Shown: positions 45,156 through 54,185, counted from the first letter of the stretch. The stretch is DNA of 64,000 nt from Ruegeria lacuscaerulensis (GCF_013033355.1 NZ_WQDY01000007.1:1-64000), one strand, 5' to 3'. The notes: generated by a model not told the origin, from the letters alone. Program-made: numbers and translations.

Positions 45156-45620
45156 TCAGCCGTGATGATATCGTTCTTCTATCTCTCTCGAGAACTCGCT
45201 GAGCCGTGATTGGAAACGACGCTTGAAGCGTGACTTTCCCAGTCTGATAGACTGCAGGAACAGGCGTGCAGGCAATGATTTTGCAGCCAGGCTCAGGTCC
45301 ACACTCAACCGGGTTCGGCGTTGCGATAAGGCCAGGAAATCAACAGTCGTCGTACCACTTACGCCCTTTCCTGCCGCGTTGAACTGCATACTTGCTGGCG
45401 GATCACACTCGGCCATCTCGATAGAGACGCGACGCGGCTTGCCCCGAAGCTTGAAATCCGCCTGCCATGTGGTACCCGGCACAACACCCATGTGGCCCGA
45501 AAGGCGTCTGACTTCGATCCCGCGACGCATTGCCATACGCTCGAAACGTTCAAAATCAGCGACCATTTCAAACACTGCGTTGATGGGTGCGTCGATATCT
45601 TCATGTGCTGTGAATTGCAT
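45156..45620 (-). CDS. SRPBCC-fold protein (START-like)
   Basis: The 154-residue product starts MQFTAHEDIDAPINAVFEMV, the typical opening of SRPBCC/polyketide-cyclase-like proteins with a hydrophobic ligand pocket. The C-terminal helix is basic (LGKSRFKRRFQSRLSEFSRE). No catalytic residues can be assigned and the ligand is unknown. It is convergent with pheA (30-bp gap) and 39 bp downstream of nudC on the same strand, so it could share its transcript. Confidence 0.8.
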   Translation of the reverse strand: MQFTAHEDIDAPINAVFEMVADFERFERMAMRRGIEVRRLSGHMGVVPGTTWQADFKLRGKPRRVSIEMAECDPPASMQFNAAGKGVSGTTTVDFLALSQRRTRLSVDLSLAAKSLPARLFLQSIRLGKSRFKRRFQSRLSEFSREIEERYHHG

Positions 45621-45659
45621 GGTGTCCGAGGCTCTTACCTTTGATTCCCCAATATTCTG

Positions 45660-46640
45660 TCAATCCAGCGTATCCGCCAGCCAGTGCTGCAAAAGAAAAT
45701 GCGCGATGGCACCCTTCCGCGCAGGCATCAATGTCGGATGTTCACCAGCAAAGGCCTGCATCATTTCCGACTTGCTGACCCAGATGGCGTCTTCGATTTC
45801 AATCGGGTCGATTGTAATATCGCGTGACAGCGCCAGACCTGCACACCCAAACATCAACGACGCGGGAAAGGGCCAGGGTTGGCTGGACAGATAAGTGACT
45901 GCTCCGACGGGTACTCCGGCCTCTTCCATCACTTCGCGGCGCACGGCGGCTTCGAGCGTTTCACCGGGTTCGACAAAGCCCGCAAGCAGGGAATACATCC
46001 CGTCCGGCCAACCCGGAGACCGCCCCATCAGCACCGAATCTCCATGCGTGATCAACATGATGACAACCGGGTCCGTGCGCGGGAAATGCTGACCCCCGCA
46101 AGACGGACAGCTGCGCTGCCATCCCGCCTGCGCCAAATCACTGGCGGCACCGCAGCGGGCGCAGAAACGGTGCGTCTCGTGCCAGCCGATCACCGCCTTG
46201 GCTGTTGCCGCCAGCTCCGCATCCCGAGGGTTCAGACGGGTCATGATCCGGCGCAATTCGACAAAAACATGCCCGGTGGACAACGCGGGGTGCTGTTGCT
46301 CGGAACGGTCGAAGAATGCCCCAACCTCGGACAGGTCCAGCCCCTCGGCGTCCCACCCCGAGATGTCCAAAGCGAACAGCGGAACGTGATCCGAAATACC
46401 TAGAAAGACTGGTTCTTCAACAATTCCGCCCGGTCCATTGCGCAACAGATCGTGCGTCAGCGGCAGCAACGCCAGCCGATCCAGAGCTTCGCCCTCGACC
46501 AGCACCTTACCGCGCCACAACATAAGGCATCTTGCCTCCGGGTCGTTTGCGACTTGCGCAAGCCCCCCGGGATCGTTGCGCAGATGTGCTGCGCGATCCA
46601 GTCCCGACCCGCCAAACGTCACGGTTTCCGCGTATTTCAT
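45660..46640 (-). CDS. nudC: NADH pyrophosphatase / NAD-RNA decapping NUDIX enzyme
   Basis: From MKYAETVTFGGSGLDRAAHL the product has 326 residues. The central zinc ribbon is CARCG...CPSCGG near residues 155-175. The Nudix box is GFVEPGETLEAAVRREVMEE near 216, followed by the NudC-specific SQPWPFPASLM. The enzyme hydrolyses NADH to NMNH and AMP, and the E. coli homolog removes NAD caps from RNA. Longer upstream frames lack family support. Confidence 0.94.
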   Translation of the reverse strand: MKYAETVTFGGSGLDRAAHLRNDPGGLAQVANDPEARCLMLWRGKVLVEGEALDRLALLPLTHDLLRNGPGGIVEEPVFLGISDHVPLFALDISGWDAEGLDLSEVGAFFDRSEQQHPALSTGHVFVELRRIMTRLNPRDAELAATAKAVIGWHETHRFCARCGAASDLAQAGWQRSCPSCGGQHFPRTDPVVIMLITHGDSVLMGRSPGWPDGMYSLLAGFVEPGETLEAAVRREVMEEAGVPVGAVTYLSSQPWPFPASLMFGCAGLALSRDITIDPIEIEDAIWVSKSEMMQAFAGEHPTLMPARKGAIAHFLLQHWLADTLD

Positions 46641-46818
46641 TGCAATCCCTTCAGGTTGTCGGCACAGGGCTGCCACGAGCGCCGGATCGTTGCAACGACA
46701 TTTCTGCCTGGTGGGAAATTGAGGAGATAATGTGATCAACTCAAACTCTGCCTTGAAACTTGCGTCAAATACTCTTTTTGTTGAAATAGGTTAACCAAAA
46801 ACGTCTAAAAGCAGAGTA

Positions 46819-48678
46819 TTGCAACATCCCCCTTCCTCTCTAAGCGCAACGATCAGGATTTTGGGAACCTCGGATCTGCATATGAATGTGACCGGGTTTG
46901 ACTATTATCGGGATGCGCCGGAACCCATGATTGGGTTTACCCGCACAGCCACACTGATCCGCCAAGCTCGAACCGAGGTCAAAGATGCCCTGACCATCTT
47001 GCTGGATAACGGGGATTCACTGCAGGGAACGCCTATTGGGGAATGGGCCGTAACACAAACCCAGACCCGTCATCCTCTGATGGAGGCTTTCGAAGCGCTG
47101 GATTACGATGCCATCGGACTGGGAAACCATGATTTCGGCTTCGGCTTGCAGGTTCTGGACCGTATCCTGCGCCAATCCCCCTGCCCTGTCTTATGCAGCA
47201 ACGCGCACCGGTTGGACCGCCCCGGTGCTTGGAGCAGGCAGGCAGTGCTAAGCCGAACCATGAAAGCCGGAGGCCGCGAATATCCGATCAAAATCGGCGT
47301 TTTTTCAGCCCTGCCGCCGCAAACTGCGAACTGGGAGGCGCACCGGCTAGAGCAAAAGGTCCGCATCGACGATATCCTGTCCACGGCACGACACGTGTCG
47401 CAAGAGCTGAAGGCCGCTGGCTGCGATCTTGTGATCGCGCTTGCGCATTCCGGGATCGGCACCGCGCAACCGGAGCCGAATCTGGAAAACGCCGTGATTC
47501 CCCTTGCGGCCATCGGACCGATCGATGCGATCATAGCGGGACATTCACATCTGACTTTGCCGGGCGCGTCGCATGAAGGGTTTGCGTTCGTGGACAGTGC
47601 CAAAGGTCAAGTGCACGGAAAGCCGGCTGTCATGCCGGGCAGCGCTGGGTCGCATCTTGGTGTGATTGACCTGACAATGAAACTTGGTGACGACGGAAAA
47701 TGGCAGGTAGAAACGCACCGTTCACACCTGAAGGCAATCGCACCCGGCTTTGTTGGCGCTGAGGTTCCGGAAGACCCCGAACTGTCGCGGATTTTTGCCA
47801 AGGCGCACCGCGAAACTCGCGCGCAGTGCAACACGCCCGTTGGACACACGTCGCATCATCTGCACAGCTATTTCAGCTTTTGCGCCTGGGATCGCGGTCT
47901 GGCGCTTGTGGCTGCCGCGCAAGCTGCAGCATTGCGGCAGCATATGCAGGGAACTGCCTATGCAGGGCTACCCGTCTTGTCGGCAGTTGCACCGTCAAAA
48001 TTCGGCGGTCGTGCAGGACCTCGGTTTTTCACCGATATCCCACCCGGGCAGATATGTACGCGCCATGTTGCCGACCTGAACGTGTTTCCGAACGAGATGC
48101 AGGCCGTCATTGTCTCAGGCACTGAAATCAAGGATTGGCTGGAAATGTCCGCTGGCGTGCTGAACCAGATGCGCCCGGGTGAACAATCGGACCTTGTGGA
48201 TACGAATCGCGCCGGACATAATTTTGACGTGCTGCACGGGCTAACTTACGCACTAGATCTAGCATCTCCGGCGCGGTTCGACGCAGCTGGCGCAATACTT
48301 CATCCCAACAGCCATCGGGTTCACGAATTGCGATTCAACGGCCGCCCTATCGACGCAGATCAGCGCTTTGTTGTCGCGTTGAACAACTATCGCGCCAACG
48401 GAGGCGGGAATTTCCCGTTTGCCGAAAACGCGACCCGAATTCCTCTGCCGGTCCTTCCGATTCAACATATTGTACGGGATTACCTGTCGGGCGTCTTACC
48501 GATGGACCCTTTGGAAGAGGCACTCCAGCCTTTTCGGTTGTCACCCATACCCGGTGCCCATGCGCTTGTGAAAACCGGAGCGGCCGCTGACCAACACCTG
48601 GAAGAACTGGCACGCTACCGCGCCAAAGTCATCGGTCCGGATGCGAAAGGTTTTCTGAGTATTCAGCTCTCCCTCTGA
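46819..48678 (+). CDS. 5'-nucleotidase / cyclic phosphodiesterase family, no signal peptide
   Basis: The 619-residue product has the metallophosphatase core ILGTSDLHMN near residue 14, DNGDSLQG near 63, GNHDF near 101 and GHSHLT near 240. The C-terminal nucleotidase domain has NNYRANGGGNFPF near 527. This is the CpdB/UshA arrangement. Such proteins are normally exported, but the frame starts at a TTG (46819) about 13 residues before the first metal motif. There is no room for a signal peptide and no good ribosome binding site. It may be cytoplasmic, or the start may be wrong. The ffs promoter begins directly after it. Confidence 0.85.
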   Translation: MQHPPSSLSATIRILGTSDLHMNVTGFDYYRDAPEPMIGFTRTATLIRQARTEVKDALTILLDNGDSLQGTPIGEWAVTQTQTRHPLMEAFEALDYDAIGLGNHDFGFGLQVLDRILRQSPCPVLCSNAHRLDRPGAWSRQAVLSRTMKAGGREYPIKIGVFSALPPQTANWEAHRLEQKVRIDDILSTARHVSQELKAAGCDLVIALAHSGIGTAQPEPNLENAVIPLAAIGPIDAIIAGHSHLTLPGASHEGFAFVDSAKGQVHGKPAVMPGSAGSHLGVIDLTMKLGDDGKWQVETHRSHLKAIAPGFVGAEVPEDPELSRIFAKAHRETRAQCNTPVGHTSHHLHSYFSFCAWDRGLALVAAAQAAALRQHMQGTAYAGLPVLSAVAPSKFGGRAGPRFFTDIPPGQICTRHVADLNVFPNEMQAVIVSGTEIKDWLEMSAGVLNQMRPGEQSDLVDTNRAGHNFDVLHGLTYALDLASPARFDAAGAILHPNSHRVHELRFNGRPIDADQRFVVALNNYRANGGGNFPFAENATRIPLPVLPIQHIVRDYLSGVLPMDPLEEALQPFRLSPIPGAHALVKTGAAADQHLEELARYRAKVIGPDAKGFLSIQLSL

Positions 48679-48682
48679 CGGG

Positions 48683-48711
48683 TTGCCAAGCATGAACCAA
48701 ATGCCTATATC
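48683..48711 (+). promoter_or_regulatory. Promoter of the SRP RNA gene
   Basis: TTGCCA (48683-48688), a 17-bp spacer and TATATC (48706-48711) predict a start at about 48718, exactly where the SRP RNA helix begins. Confidence 0.7.
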
Positions 48712-48717
48712 CACCGT

Positions 48718-48813
48718 TGAGAGGTTGGCGCGGGCGAGCGCCTCGCCAACCTGGTCAGGTCCGGAAGGAAGCAGCCACAACGAGCCCCGCTTGGGTCGAT
48801 GTCCAACCTCTCA
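48718..48813 (+). ncRNA. ffs: Signal recognition particle RNA, small bacterial type (4.5S)
   Basis: The conserved SRP RNA apical region is present: GGTCAGGTCCGGAAGGAAGC followed by AGCC, with its GGAA tetraloop and asymmetric internal loop. The two ends pair (GAGAGGTTGG at 48719-48728 with CCAACCTCTC at 48803-48812). This gives a hairpin of about 96 nt. It forms the SRP with Ffh for co-translational membrane targeting. It has its own promoter. Confidence 0.96.
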
Positions 48814-48854
48814 CTTCATCCCCGACAGTTTTGACCGGTTTAGACACGCAGCAC

Positions 48855-49712
48855 TTATGCGATCAAGCGCGGCCATAGGGACGCGTTGCGACGCGCGAAC
48901 GCGCCGATATGGCCAATGTCCTTCAGTCCGAATTCCTGCGGTGACAGTACATGACGCCGAGCGCTGGAGCCGTACAGATCTGCCAACCGCCAAACGGCTT
49001 CGGGCGGAACCATCTGGTCGTCCTCGAAAGTGAACAGATCGACCGGTTTGCCTTTCTCTGCCCAGGTTGCGGCTGGTAGCGTTTTTCCGATTTCAGGCAG
49101 ATAGTTTTGGGGCGCCGTGCACCACTTGCGCCACTGCCAGTAAACCAGTGCAGGCAGGTCGGCCCCAAATCCCACTGCCTTTCCTGGCAGGTATCCAACA
49201 GTTTTTACCGCCAGCGGAACATGTCCATACCAGAACAAGGACGCCAGCGCGCGATAAGGCCATGGGTGATCACTGATTGTCACCAGCCCCGAACACACAC
49301 AGATCATGCGATCTAAATGGTCGATATCAGGTTGTATTGGCCCCAACATCCCTCCGACCGAGTGCCCTATGCTCCAGTGTTCTGCGTGTGGGTAACGTTG
49401 GCGCATTTCGGCTCTGGCGGCAGGCATGTCGGTCAGCGCCCAATCCGCCATCTTTACCCGCGATTCCTGCAGTAGTCCGGTCAGTGAGTGGCCAAAGTCA
49501 CGATAGTCGTAGGTCAGGCAAGCGATCCCCTGATCCGCTGCCAGCCAATGCGCGAAATGCTGATAGTAATCCCTCGGGACACCGGTCGCACCATGTACAA
49601 CCACAGCGACTTTGGGATCGGTCACGGGCCGGTACAGGCGCGCCGACAGCATTGCCGAACCGGCAGAAAACCGAAAATCCTCGGTCAGGACGGGGGGTGT
49701 ATCATCCAGCAT
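48855..49712 (-). CDS. Alpha/beta hydrolase
   Basis: From MLDDTPPVLTEDFRFSAGSA (AGGTGAG 7 nt upstream) the product has 285 residues. It has the oxyanion region VVVHGATGVPRDYY near residue 43. The nucleophile elbow GHSVGG lies near 122, a likely acid in FEDDQMVPP near 234 and the catalytic histidine in DIGHIGAF near 269. No signal peptide is visible. The substrate is unknown; the fold is shared by esterases, lipases and acyltransferases. Confidence 0.82.
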   Translation of the reverse strand: MLDDTPPVLTEDFRFSAGSAMLSARLYRPVTDPKVAVVVHGATGVPRDYYQHFAHWLAADQGIACLTYDYRDFGHSLTGLLQESRVKMADWALTDMPAARAEMRQRYPHAEHWSIGHSVGGMLGPIQPDIDHLDRMICVCSGLVTISDHPWPYRALASLFWYGHVPLAVKTVGYLPGKAVGFGADLPALVYWQWRKWCTAPQNYLPEIGKTLPAATWAEKGKPVDLFTFEDDQMVPPEAVWRLADLYGSSARRHVLSPQEFGLKDIGHIGAFARRNASLWPRLIA

Positions 49713-49855
49713 AGCGTTGCTCACCTGATCTGAACTGTTCGGTTCACCCCTTATCCCCACTTCTTTGGCCGGGCTGAGTCAAGGGCGCATCAAGATGACC
49801 AAACGTCCACTTTGCGCGCGCGCCCGCTTGACTCAAAGCCCGCTCAACCGCTAGC

Positions 49856-50054
49856 GATGGCGTGATGGTTCTTGTCCCGTGTCGGGACAAGATGAAAAGG
49901 GAACACGGTGCGGTTCTGCCCGGTCATGCCGGAACGATCCAATGCCGCGACTGCCCCCGCAACTGTAAGCGGTGAGCAATGCCGAAATACCACTGGCCCG
50001 CAAGGCTGGGAAGGTCGGCAACGCGATGACCCGCAAGTCAGGAGACCTGCCATC
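49856..50054 (+). promoter_or_regulatory. Cobalamin (B12) riboswitch
   Basis: The segment contains the hallmark blocks of the AdoCbl riboswitch in order. These are GAAAAGGGAACACGGTG, GCGACTGCCCCCGCAACTGT with AAGCGG following, CCACTGG, GGGAAGG, GATGACCCGCAAGTCAGG and the B12 box AGTCAGGAGACCTGCC (50036-50051). GATGGC (49856-49861) pairs with GCCATC (50049-50054) as the closing stem. It controls the gene starting at 50151. A promoter candidate TTGACT lies at 49828-49833. The expression platform between 50055 and 50150 shows no T-rich terminator, so control of translation is likely. Confidence 0.95.
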
Positions 50055-50150
50055 AAAGCAAAACTGTAACTCGGGCGGGGTGTCCGGGCGGGATTGTCAG
50101 CGCGCTGTCACACCTGATCCATGCCCCGTTCCCCGCGCGGAGGGCGCATT

Positions 50151-50558
50151 ATGATCTGGAAGACAAAAACGCACCAATTCAGTGCAACCCTATGTCAGAA
50201 AACCGGCAAGACCTGCCCGGCTCTGGCGCAGATGGCACGGGCTATTGTGCAGGCGATGGAATCCGCAGTGCCTGCCACGTCGGATGACTTCGCGTTGGAC
50301 GGCAGCGGAGAGCTGGGCCATTGCCCACAGGGCTGCATCGCCCGATTCCGCGCCCAGAAAGATCAAATTCGCATCTTCTGCGGCACCAGCACGGACGCCT
50401 CGCTCGACGCGTTGGATGGTTATGCGGATATGGTGTTCGGCCTCGATGCTGCGGCCCGTCCGGCCAGCCTTTTGCCAGCGCCGCCCTGTGCCATGCTTGA
50501 AGTGTCAGAACTGGCCCCGGCGCACCCCGCGCAGCCCGAGCAGCATCTGGCCCTGTAG
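50151..50558 (+). CDS. Small cysteine-rich protein under a B12 riboswitch (DUF1636-like)
   Basis: From the ATG at 50151 (GGAGG 8 nt upstream) the product has 135 residues. Cysteines are arranged as ATLCQKTGKTCP, then GHCPQGCIARF near residue 62 and IRIFCGTSTD near 79. This pattern resembles DUF1636-type predicted metal-binding proteins, though the match is loose. The riboswitch implies a role in cobalamin or cobalt metabolism or in a B12-independent alternative. It has no partner on the same strand; the next gene converges from 1 bp away. Confidence 0.7.
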   Translation: MIWKTKTHQFSATLCQKTGKTCPALAQMARAIVQAMESAVPATSDDFALDGSGELGHCPQGCIARFRAQKDQIRIFCGTSTDASLDALDGYADMVFGLDAAARPASLLPAPPCAMLEVSELAPAHPAQPEQHLAL

Positions 50559-50559
50559 C

Positions 50560-51048
50560 TCAGCCCGGAGCGCAGGTGGCCCAGCGCATCTGCCCGTCGG
50601 TTTCAACCGCACAGGGCCGCACGGCGCGCAAGCGACGCAACGCCGCGTCGGGTGCCATACCTTGTTCTACCATCAGCCGCAGGACGATCATCCCCGACCG
50701 CCCGCACCCGCCCCGGCAATGCACCAGCACCCGCCCTCCACGCGCCAGAATATGCCCGGCGGACTGGCTGATCTGCGGCCACGCGGCCTCGGTGTCCGGC
50801 GACGGCGCGCCAAAATCTTCAATCGGCAGGTGCGTCCAGGTTATGCCCTCGGCGTGCAGGTCATCTCCCAGTTTTCCCGCCCCGGCCTGCTCCATCTCGG
50901 AGCTTGTGGTCATCGAAATCACAAGATCGGGCCGCCAGCGGCGGATAACATCCAAATCCCGCGCATACTCCCCCGCGCGCCCCGGCAACGGCGACAGCGC
51001 GACGTGACCGGCCCCGACCTCGACCACGTGAATTGCAAATGGCTCCAT
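50560..51048 (-). CDS. Dual-specificity / tyrosine phosphatase family protein
   Basis: From MEPFAIHVVEVGAGHVALSP (AAGGAGG 6 nt upstream) the product has 162 residues. The phosphatase loop HCRGGCGRSG near residue 118 fits HCxxGxxRS, with the nucleophile Cys and the phosphate-binding Arg. A general-acid Asp is plausible in LPIEDFGAPSPD near 82. It is probably cytoplasmic. The substrate is unknown; such proteins dephosphorylate proteins, nucleotides or inositol-like molecules. It is divergent from dnaX. Confidence 0.82.
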   Translation of the reverse strand: MEPFAIHVVEVGAGHVALSPLPGRAGEYARDLDVIRRWRPDLVISMTTSSEMEQAGAGKLGDDLHAEGITWTHLPIEDFGAPSPDTEAAWPQISQSAGHILARGGRVLVHCRGGCGRSGMIVLRLMVEQGMAPDAALRRLRAVRPCAVETDGQMRWATCAPG

Positions 51049-51181
51049 CCCCGGCCTCCTTCTCACATAGCTTCTATGCTGTGCAAACTGACCTGCAAAC
51101 CGAATTTCCCCCAAGGCGGCGGTGGACGCGGGCGGCGGGGGTCTCTACGCTGCATAGGAACCCGAATCCGACAGAGCAGAT

Positions 51182-52933
51182 ATGACCGACACGCCCAGCC
51201 CCGCCTATCAGGTTCTTGCCCGCAAATACCGCCCGGAAACCTTCGCCGATCTGGTCGGTCAGGACGCCATGGTACGCACGCTGAAAAACGCATTCGAGGC
51301 GGATCGGATCGCGCAAGCCTTTATCATGACCGGCATTCGCGGCACCGGCAAAACCACCACGGCCAGGATCATCGCCAAGGGCATGAACTGCATCGGCCCC
51401 GATGGCGAGGGCAAACCCACGACCGAGCCCTGCGGCCAATGCGAACATTGCGTTGCCATTATGGAGGGCCGCCATGTGGACGTGATGGAGATGGACGCCG
51501 CCAGTCGCACAGGCGTCAATGATATTCGCGAGATTATCGACAGCGTGCGTTATCGCGCGGCCTCGGCCCGCTACAAGATTTACATCATCGACGAGGTCCA
51601 CATGCTCTCGACCAGCGCCTTCAACGCGCTGCTCAAGACGCTTGAGGAACCGCCCGAGCATGTGAAGTTTATCTTTGCCACCACCGAGATTCGCAAAGTG
51701 CCGGTGACGGTCCTGTCCCGATGTCAGCGCTTTGACCTGCGACGGATCGAGCCCGAGGACATGATCGGCCTGCTGCGCAAGATCGCCGATGCCGAAGGCG
51801 CACAGATCGCCGAAGACGCGATGGCACTAATCACCCGCGCGGCCGAAGGTTCGGCGCGGGATGCGACCTCGCTACTGGATCAGGCGATTTCACACGGCGC
51901 CGGGGAAACCAGCGCCGATCAGGTGCGTGCGATGCTGGGTCTGGCCGACCGGGGCCGGGTGCTGGACCTGATGGACATGATCCTGCGTGGCGATGCCGCC
52001 GGGGCGCTGACCGAACTTGGCGCACAATATGCCGAAGGCGCCGACCCGCTGGCCGTGCTGCGCGATCTGGCCGAGATCACTCATTGGGTGTCGGTGGTAA
52101 AGATCACGCCGGATGCCGCCGAAGACCCGACCGTTTCCCCTGATGAACGCGCGCGGGGTCAGCAAATGGCCGAGGCCCTGCCGATGCGGGTCCTGACCCG
52201 CATGTGGCAGATGTTGTTGAAAGCGCTCGAGGAAGTCTCAGCCGCGCCCAACGCCATGATGGCCGCCGAGATGGCCGTGATCCGCCTGACCCATGTGTCT
52301 GACCTGCCCAGCCCAGAAGAACTGATCAAACGGTTGCAAGACGCGCCTCCCCCACCGCCAAACGGCGGGCCCGGCGGCGGAATGACCGCACAATCACACG
52401 CCGCGCAGGCCCCGGTGGCCTCCACTTATGCGCCGCCCATTCGCGGCGGGGCCGGAGCGCCCACGGCCGCACTGGCGCAGGATGTGCAAACGGCATTGGC
52501 CCGCTACCCGAGTTTTGAACATGTGGTCGAACTGATCCGCACCAACCGGGATGTGAAACTGCTGGTTGAGGTCGAAAACGGCGTCCGGTTGGTGTCTTAC
52601 CAACCCGGTCGGATCGAGTTCACGCCAACAGACTCAGCCCCAACCGATCTGGCCGCCCGCATGGGTACCGCACTACAACGCTGGACCGGCAACCGCTGGG
52701 CGGTGACCATTGTGGCCAACGGCGAGGCGGCAACCATCGCCGAAATCCGAGATGCCGCCGATCTGGCGTTAAAGGCCGAGGCCGAACAGCACCCTCTGGT
52801 ACAGGCGGTGCTGGCTCAATTCCCCAAAGCCAAGATCAAACGCATCGAAACTCCCGAAGAACGCGCCGCCAAGGTCGAAACCGAAGCCCTGCCCGAGGTC
52901 GAAGACGAATGGGACCCGTTCGAGGAGGACTAA
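51182..52933 (+). CDS. dnaX: DNA polymerase III subunit gamma/tau
   Basis: The 583-residue product has the AAA+ clamp-loader module: Walker A GIRGTGKTT near residue 44, the zinc site CGQCEHC near 80, DEVHMLS near 139 and the SRC arginine-finger motif near 182. A Pro/Gly-rich linker (residues 385-420) precedes the tau-specific C-terminus. It loads the beta clamp and bridges polymerase and helicase. I did not see an A-rich slippery site like that of E. coli dnaX. It heads dnaX-ybaB-recR. Confidence 0.96.
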   Translation: MTDTPSPAYQVLARKYRPETFADLVGQDAMVRTLKNAFEADRIAQAFIMTGIRGTGKTTTARIIAKGMNCIGPDGEGKPTTEPCGQCEHCVAIMEGRHVDVMEMDAASRTGVNDIREIIDSVRYRAASARYKIYIIDEVHMLSTSAFNALLKTLEEPPEHVKFIFATTEIRKVPVTVLSRCQRFDLRRIEPEDMIGLLRKIADAEGAQIAEDAMALITRAAEGSARDATSLLDQAISHGAGETSADQVRAMLGLADRGRVLDLMDMILRGDAAGALTELGAQYAEGADPLAVLRDLAEITHWVSVVKITPDAAEDPTVSPDERARGQQMAEALPMRVLTRMWQMLLKALEEVSAAPNAMMAAEMAVIRLTHVSDLPSPEELIKRLQDAPPPPPNGGPGGGMTAQSHAAQAPVASTYAPPIRGGAGAPTAALAQDVQTALARYPSFEHVVELIRTNRDVKLLVEVENGVRLVSYQPGRIEFTPTDSAPTDLAARMGTALQRWTGNRWAVTIVANGEAATIAEIRDAADLALKAEAEQHPLVQAVLAQFPKAKIKRIETPEERAAKVETEALPEVEDEWDPFEED

Positions 52934-52956
52934 CCCTCCCGCGCCCGCCACGGGCC

Positions 52957-53086
52957 ATCGGCTGACGCCGATACCCCTGAGCGACCTTGGGCCCGGCAGA
53001 GCGCGGGCGTTGCCCGCGCTCTGCCGGGCCCAACGGGAGGAGAGGTCTTGCAAAAGACCGCGACGACGGGCGGGAGGGCACTGCCC
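52957..53086. repeat. Hairpin-rich palindromic element between dnaX and ybaB
   Basis: Four inverted repeats follow each other: ATCGGC-tgac-GCCGAT (52957-52972); a perfect 22-bp palindrome with a 3-base loop (52987-53008 with 53012-53033); GGTCTT-gcaa-AAGACC (53044-53059); and GGGC-act-GCCC (53076-53086). No T run follows the large stem. The composite build resembles dispersed extragenic palindromic repeats (REP-like). Whether it recurs in the genome cannot be seen here. Confidence 0.6.
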
Positions 53087-53148
53087 CCTTGTGCCGCACG
53101 GGCGCTGTCCGTATCTAGGCGACAAACCGATTAGCAGGAGAAAACGTA

Positions 53149-53493
53149 ATGCTTAAAGGACTCGGCGGTCTGGGCGATATGGCCAAGATGATGAAATCCG
53201 CGCAGGATCTGCAGACCAAGATGACCGGCATGCAGGAAGAACTGAACAATCTGATGGTTGTCGGCGAATCCGGAGCTGGACTGGTCAAAGCCACTGCCAC
53301 CGCCAAGGGCGAACTCAAAGGTCTGGACATCGACCCCTCGATCTTCAACGGCGACGACAAAGAGGTCGTCGAAGACCTGATCCTCGCCGCTATCAAGGAC
53401 GCGCAGACCAAAGCCGCCGAACGCGCGCAGGCCGAGATGGCCAAGCTGACCGAAAGCATGGGTTTGCCCGCAGACATCAAGCTGCCGTTCTGA
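53149..53493 (+). CDS. ybaB: Nucleoid-associated protein YbaB/EbfC
   Basis: The 114-residue product starts MLKGLGGLGDMAKMMKSAQD with GCAGGAG upstream. It has the YbaB coiled-coil N-terminus followed by the DNA-binding core (GELKGLDIDPSIFNGDDKEV). It binds DNA as a dimer. The dnaX-ybaB-recR order is widespread in bacteria. Here a large palindromic element separates it from dnaX. Confidence 0.95.
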   Translation: MLKGLGGLGDMAKMMKSAQDLQTKMTGMQEELNNLMVVGESGAGLVKATATAKGELKGLDIDPSIFNGDDKEVVEDLILAAIKDAQTKAAERAQAEMAKLTESMGLPADIKLPF

Positions 53494-53515
53494 TAGACAC
53501 TCCTGACGGTCCAAA

Positions 53516-53548
53516 GGCCGGGCACCCTGCCCGGCCCCTGTGCAGGGG
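53516..53548 (+). other. Two adjacent hairpins just before recR
   Basis: GGCCGGGCA-ccc-TGCCCGGCC (53516-53536) partly overlaps CCCCTG-tg-CAGGGG (53535-53548). Neither is followed by T residues. They end 8 bp before the recR TTG and may modulate recR translation or mark a processing point. That role is an inference. Confidence 0.4.
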
Positions 53549-53556
53549 TACGCGCG

Positions 53557-54150
53557 TTGAGTTCGAACAGCGACATCGACAATCTGATCGACCTGATGGC
53601 CAAACTGCCGGGGCTTGGGCCCCGCTCGGCCCGTCGCGCGGTGCTGCACCTGATCCGCAAACGTGCGCTGCTGCTGACACCCCTGTCGGACGCCATGCAG
53701 CAGGTCGCCATCACCGCCCGCGAATGCTTGAACTGCGGCAACGTGGGCACCACGGACATCTGTGACATCTGCAACGCCGAGGCCCGCGCCACCGGAGAGC
53801 TGTGCGTAGTAGAAGACGTCGCCGACCTCTGGGCGATGGAACGCGCAGGCGTGTTCAAAGGCCGCTATCACGTGCTGGGTGGGACACTCTCGGCACTGGA
53901 CGGCGTCGGCCCGGACGAACTGCGCATCCCGCGCCTCAAAGATCGCGTCACTGCAGAAGGGATCACCGAGGTCATCCTCGCCCTGAACGCCACCGTCGAT
54001 GGCCAGACTACGGCCCATTACATCGCCGACCAGCTAGAGGGTCAGGTGCGCCTGACCTCACTCGCTCAGGGTGTGCCGATTGGTGGCGAGTTGGATTATC
54101 TGGATGACGGAACGATCACGGCAGCGCTGCGGGCGCGCAAGGAGATCTAG
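53557..54150 (+). CDS. recR: Recombination mediator RecR
   Basis: The 197-residue product begins at a TTG and has the helix-hairpin-helix [20 protein letters not shown] near residue 7. The zinc finger is [16 protein letters not shown] near 53, and the Toprim domain ([19 protein letters not shown]) starts near 82. RecR works with RecO to load RecA at gaps. No better start is visible and hairpins lie just upstream. Confidence 0.95.
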   Translation: MSSNSDIDNLIDLMAKLPGLGPRSARRAVLHLIRKRALLLTPLSDAMQQVAITARECLNCGNVGTTDICDICNAEARATGELCVVEDVADLWAMERAGVFKGRYHVLGGTLSALDGVGPDELRIPRLKDRVTAEGITEVILALNATVDGQTTAHYIADQLEGQVRLTSLAQGVPIGGELDYLDDGTITAALRARKEI

Positions 54151-54185
54151 CGAACCATACCAGACCTAAATAGCAGGTTAAGAGG

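Noticed and set aside
51182-52933. Programmed frameshift site in dnaX
   Set aside because: No A-rich slippery heptamer with a downstream hairpin was evident, so a short gamma form by frameshift is not supported.
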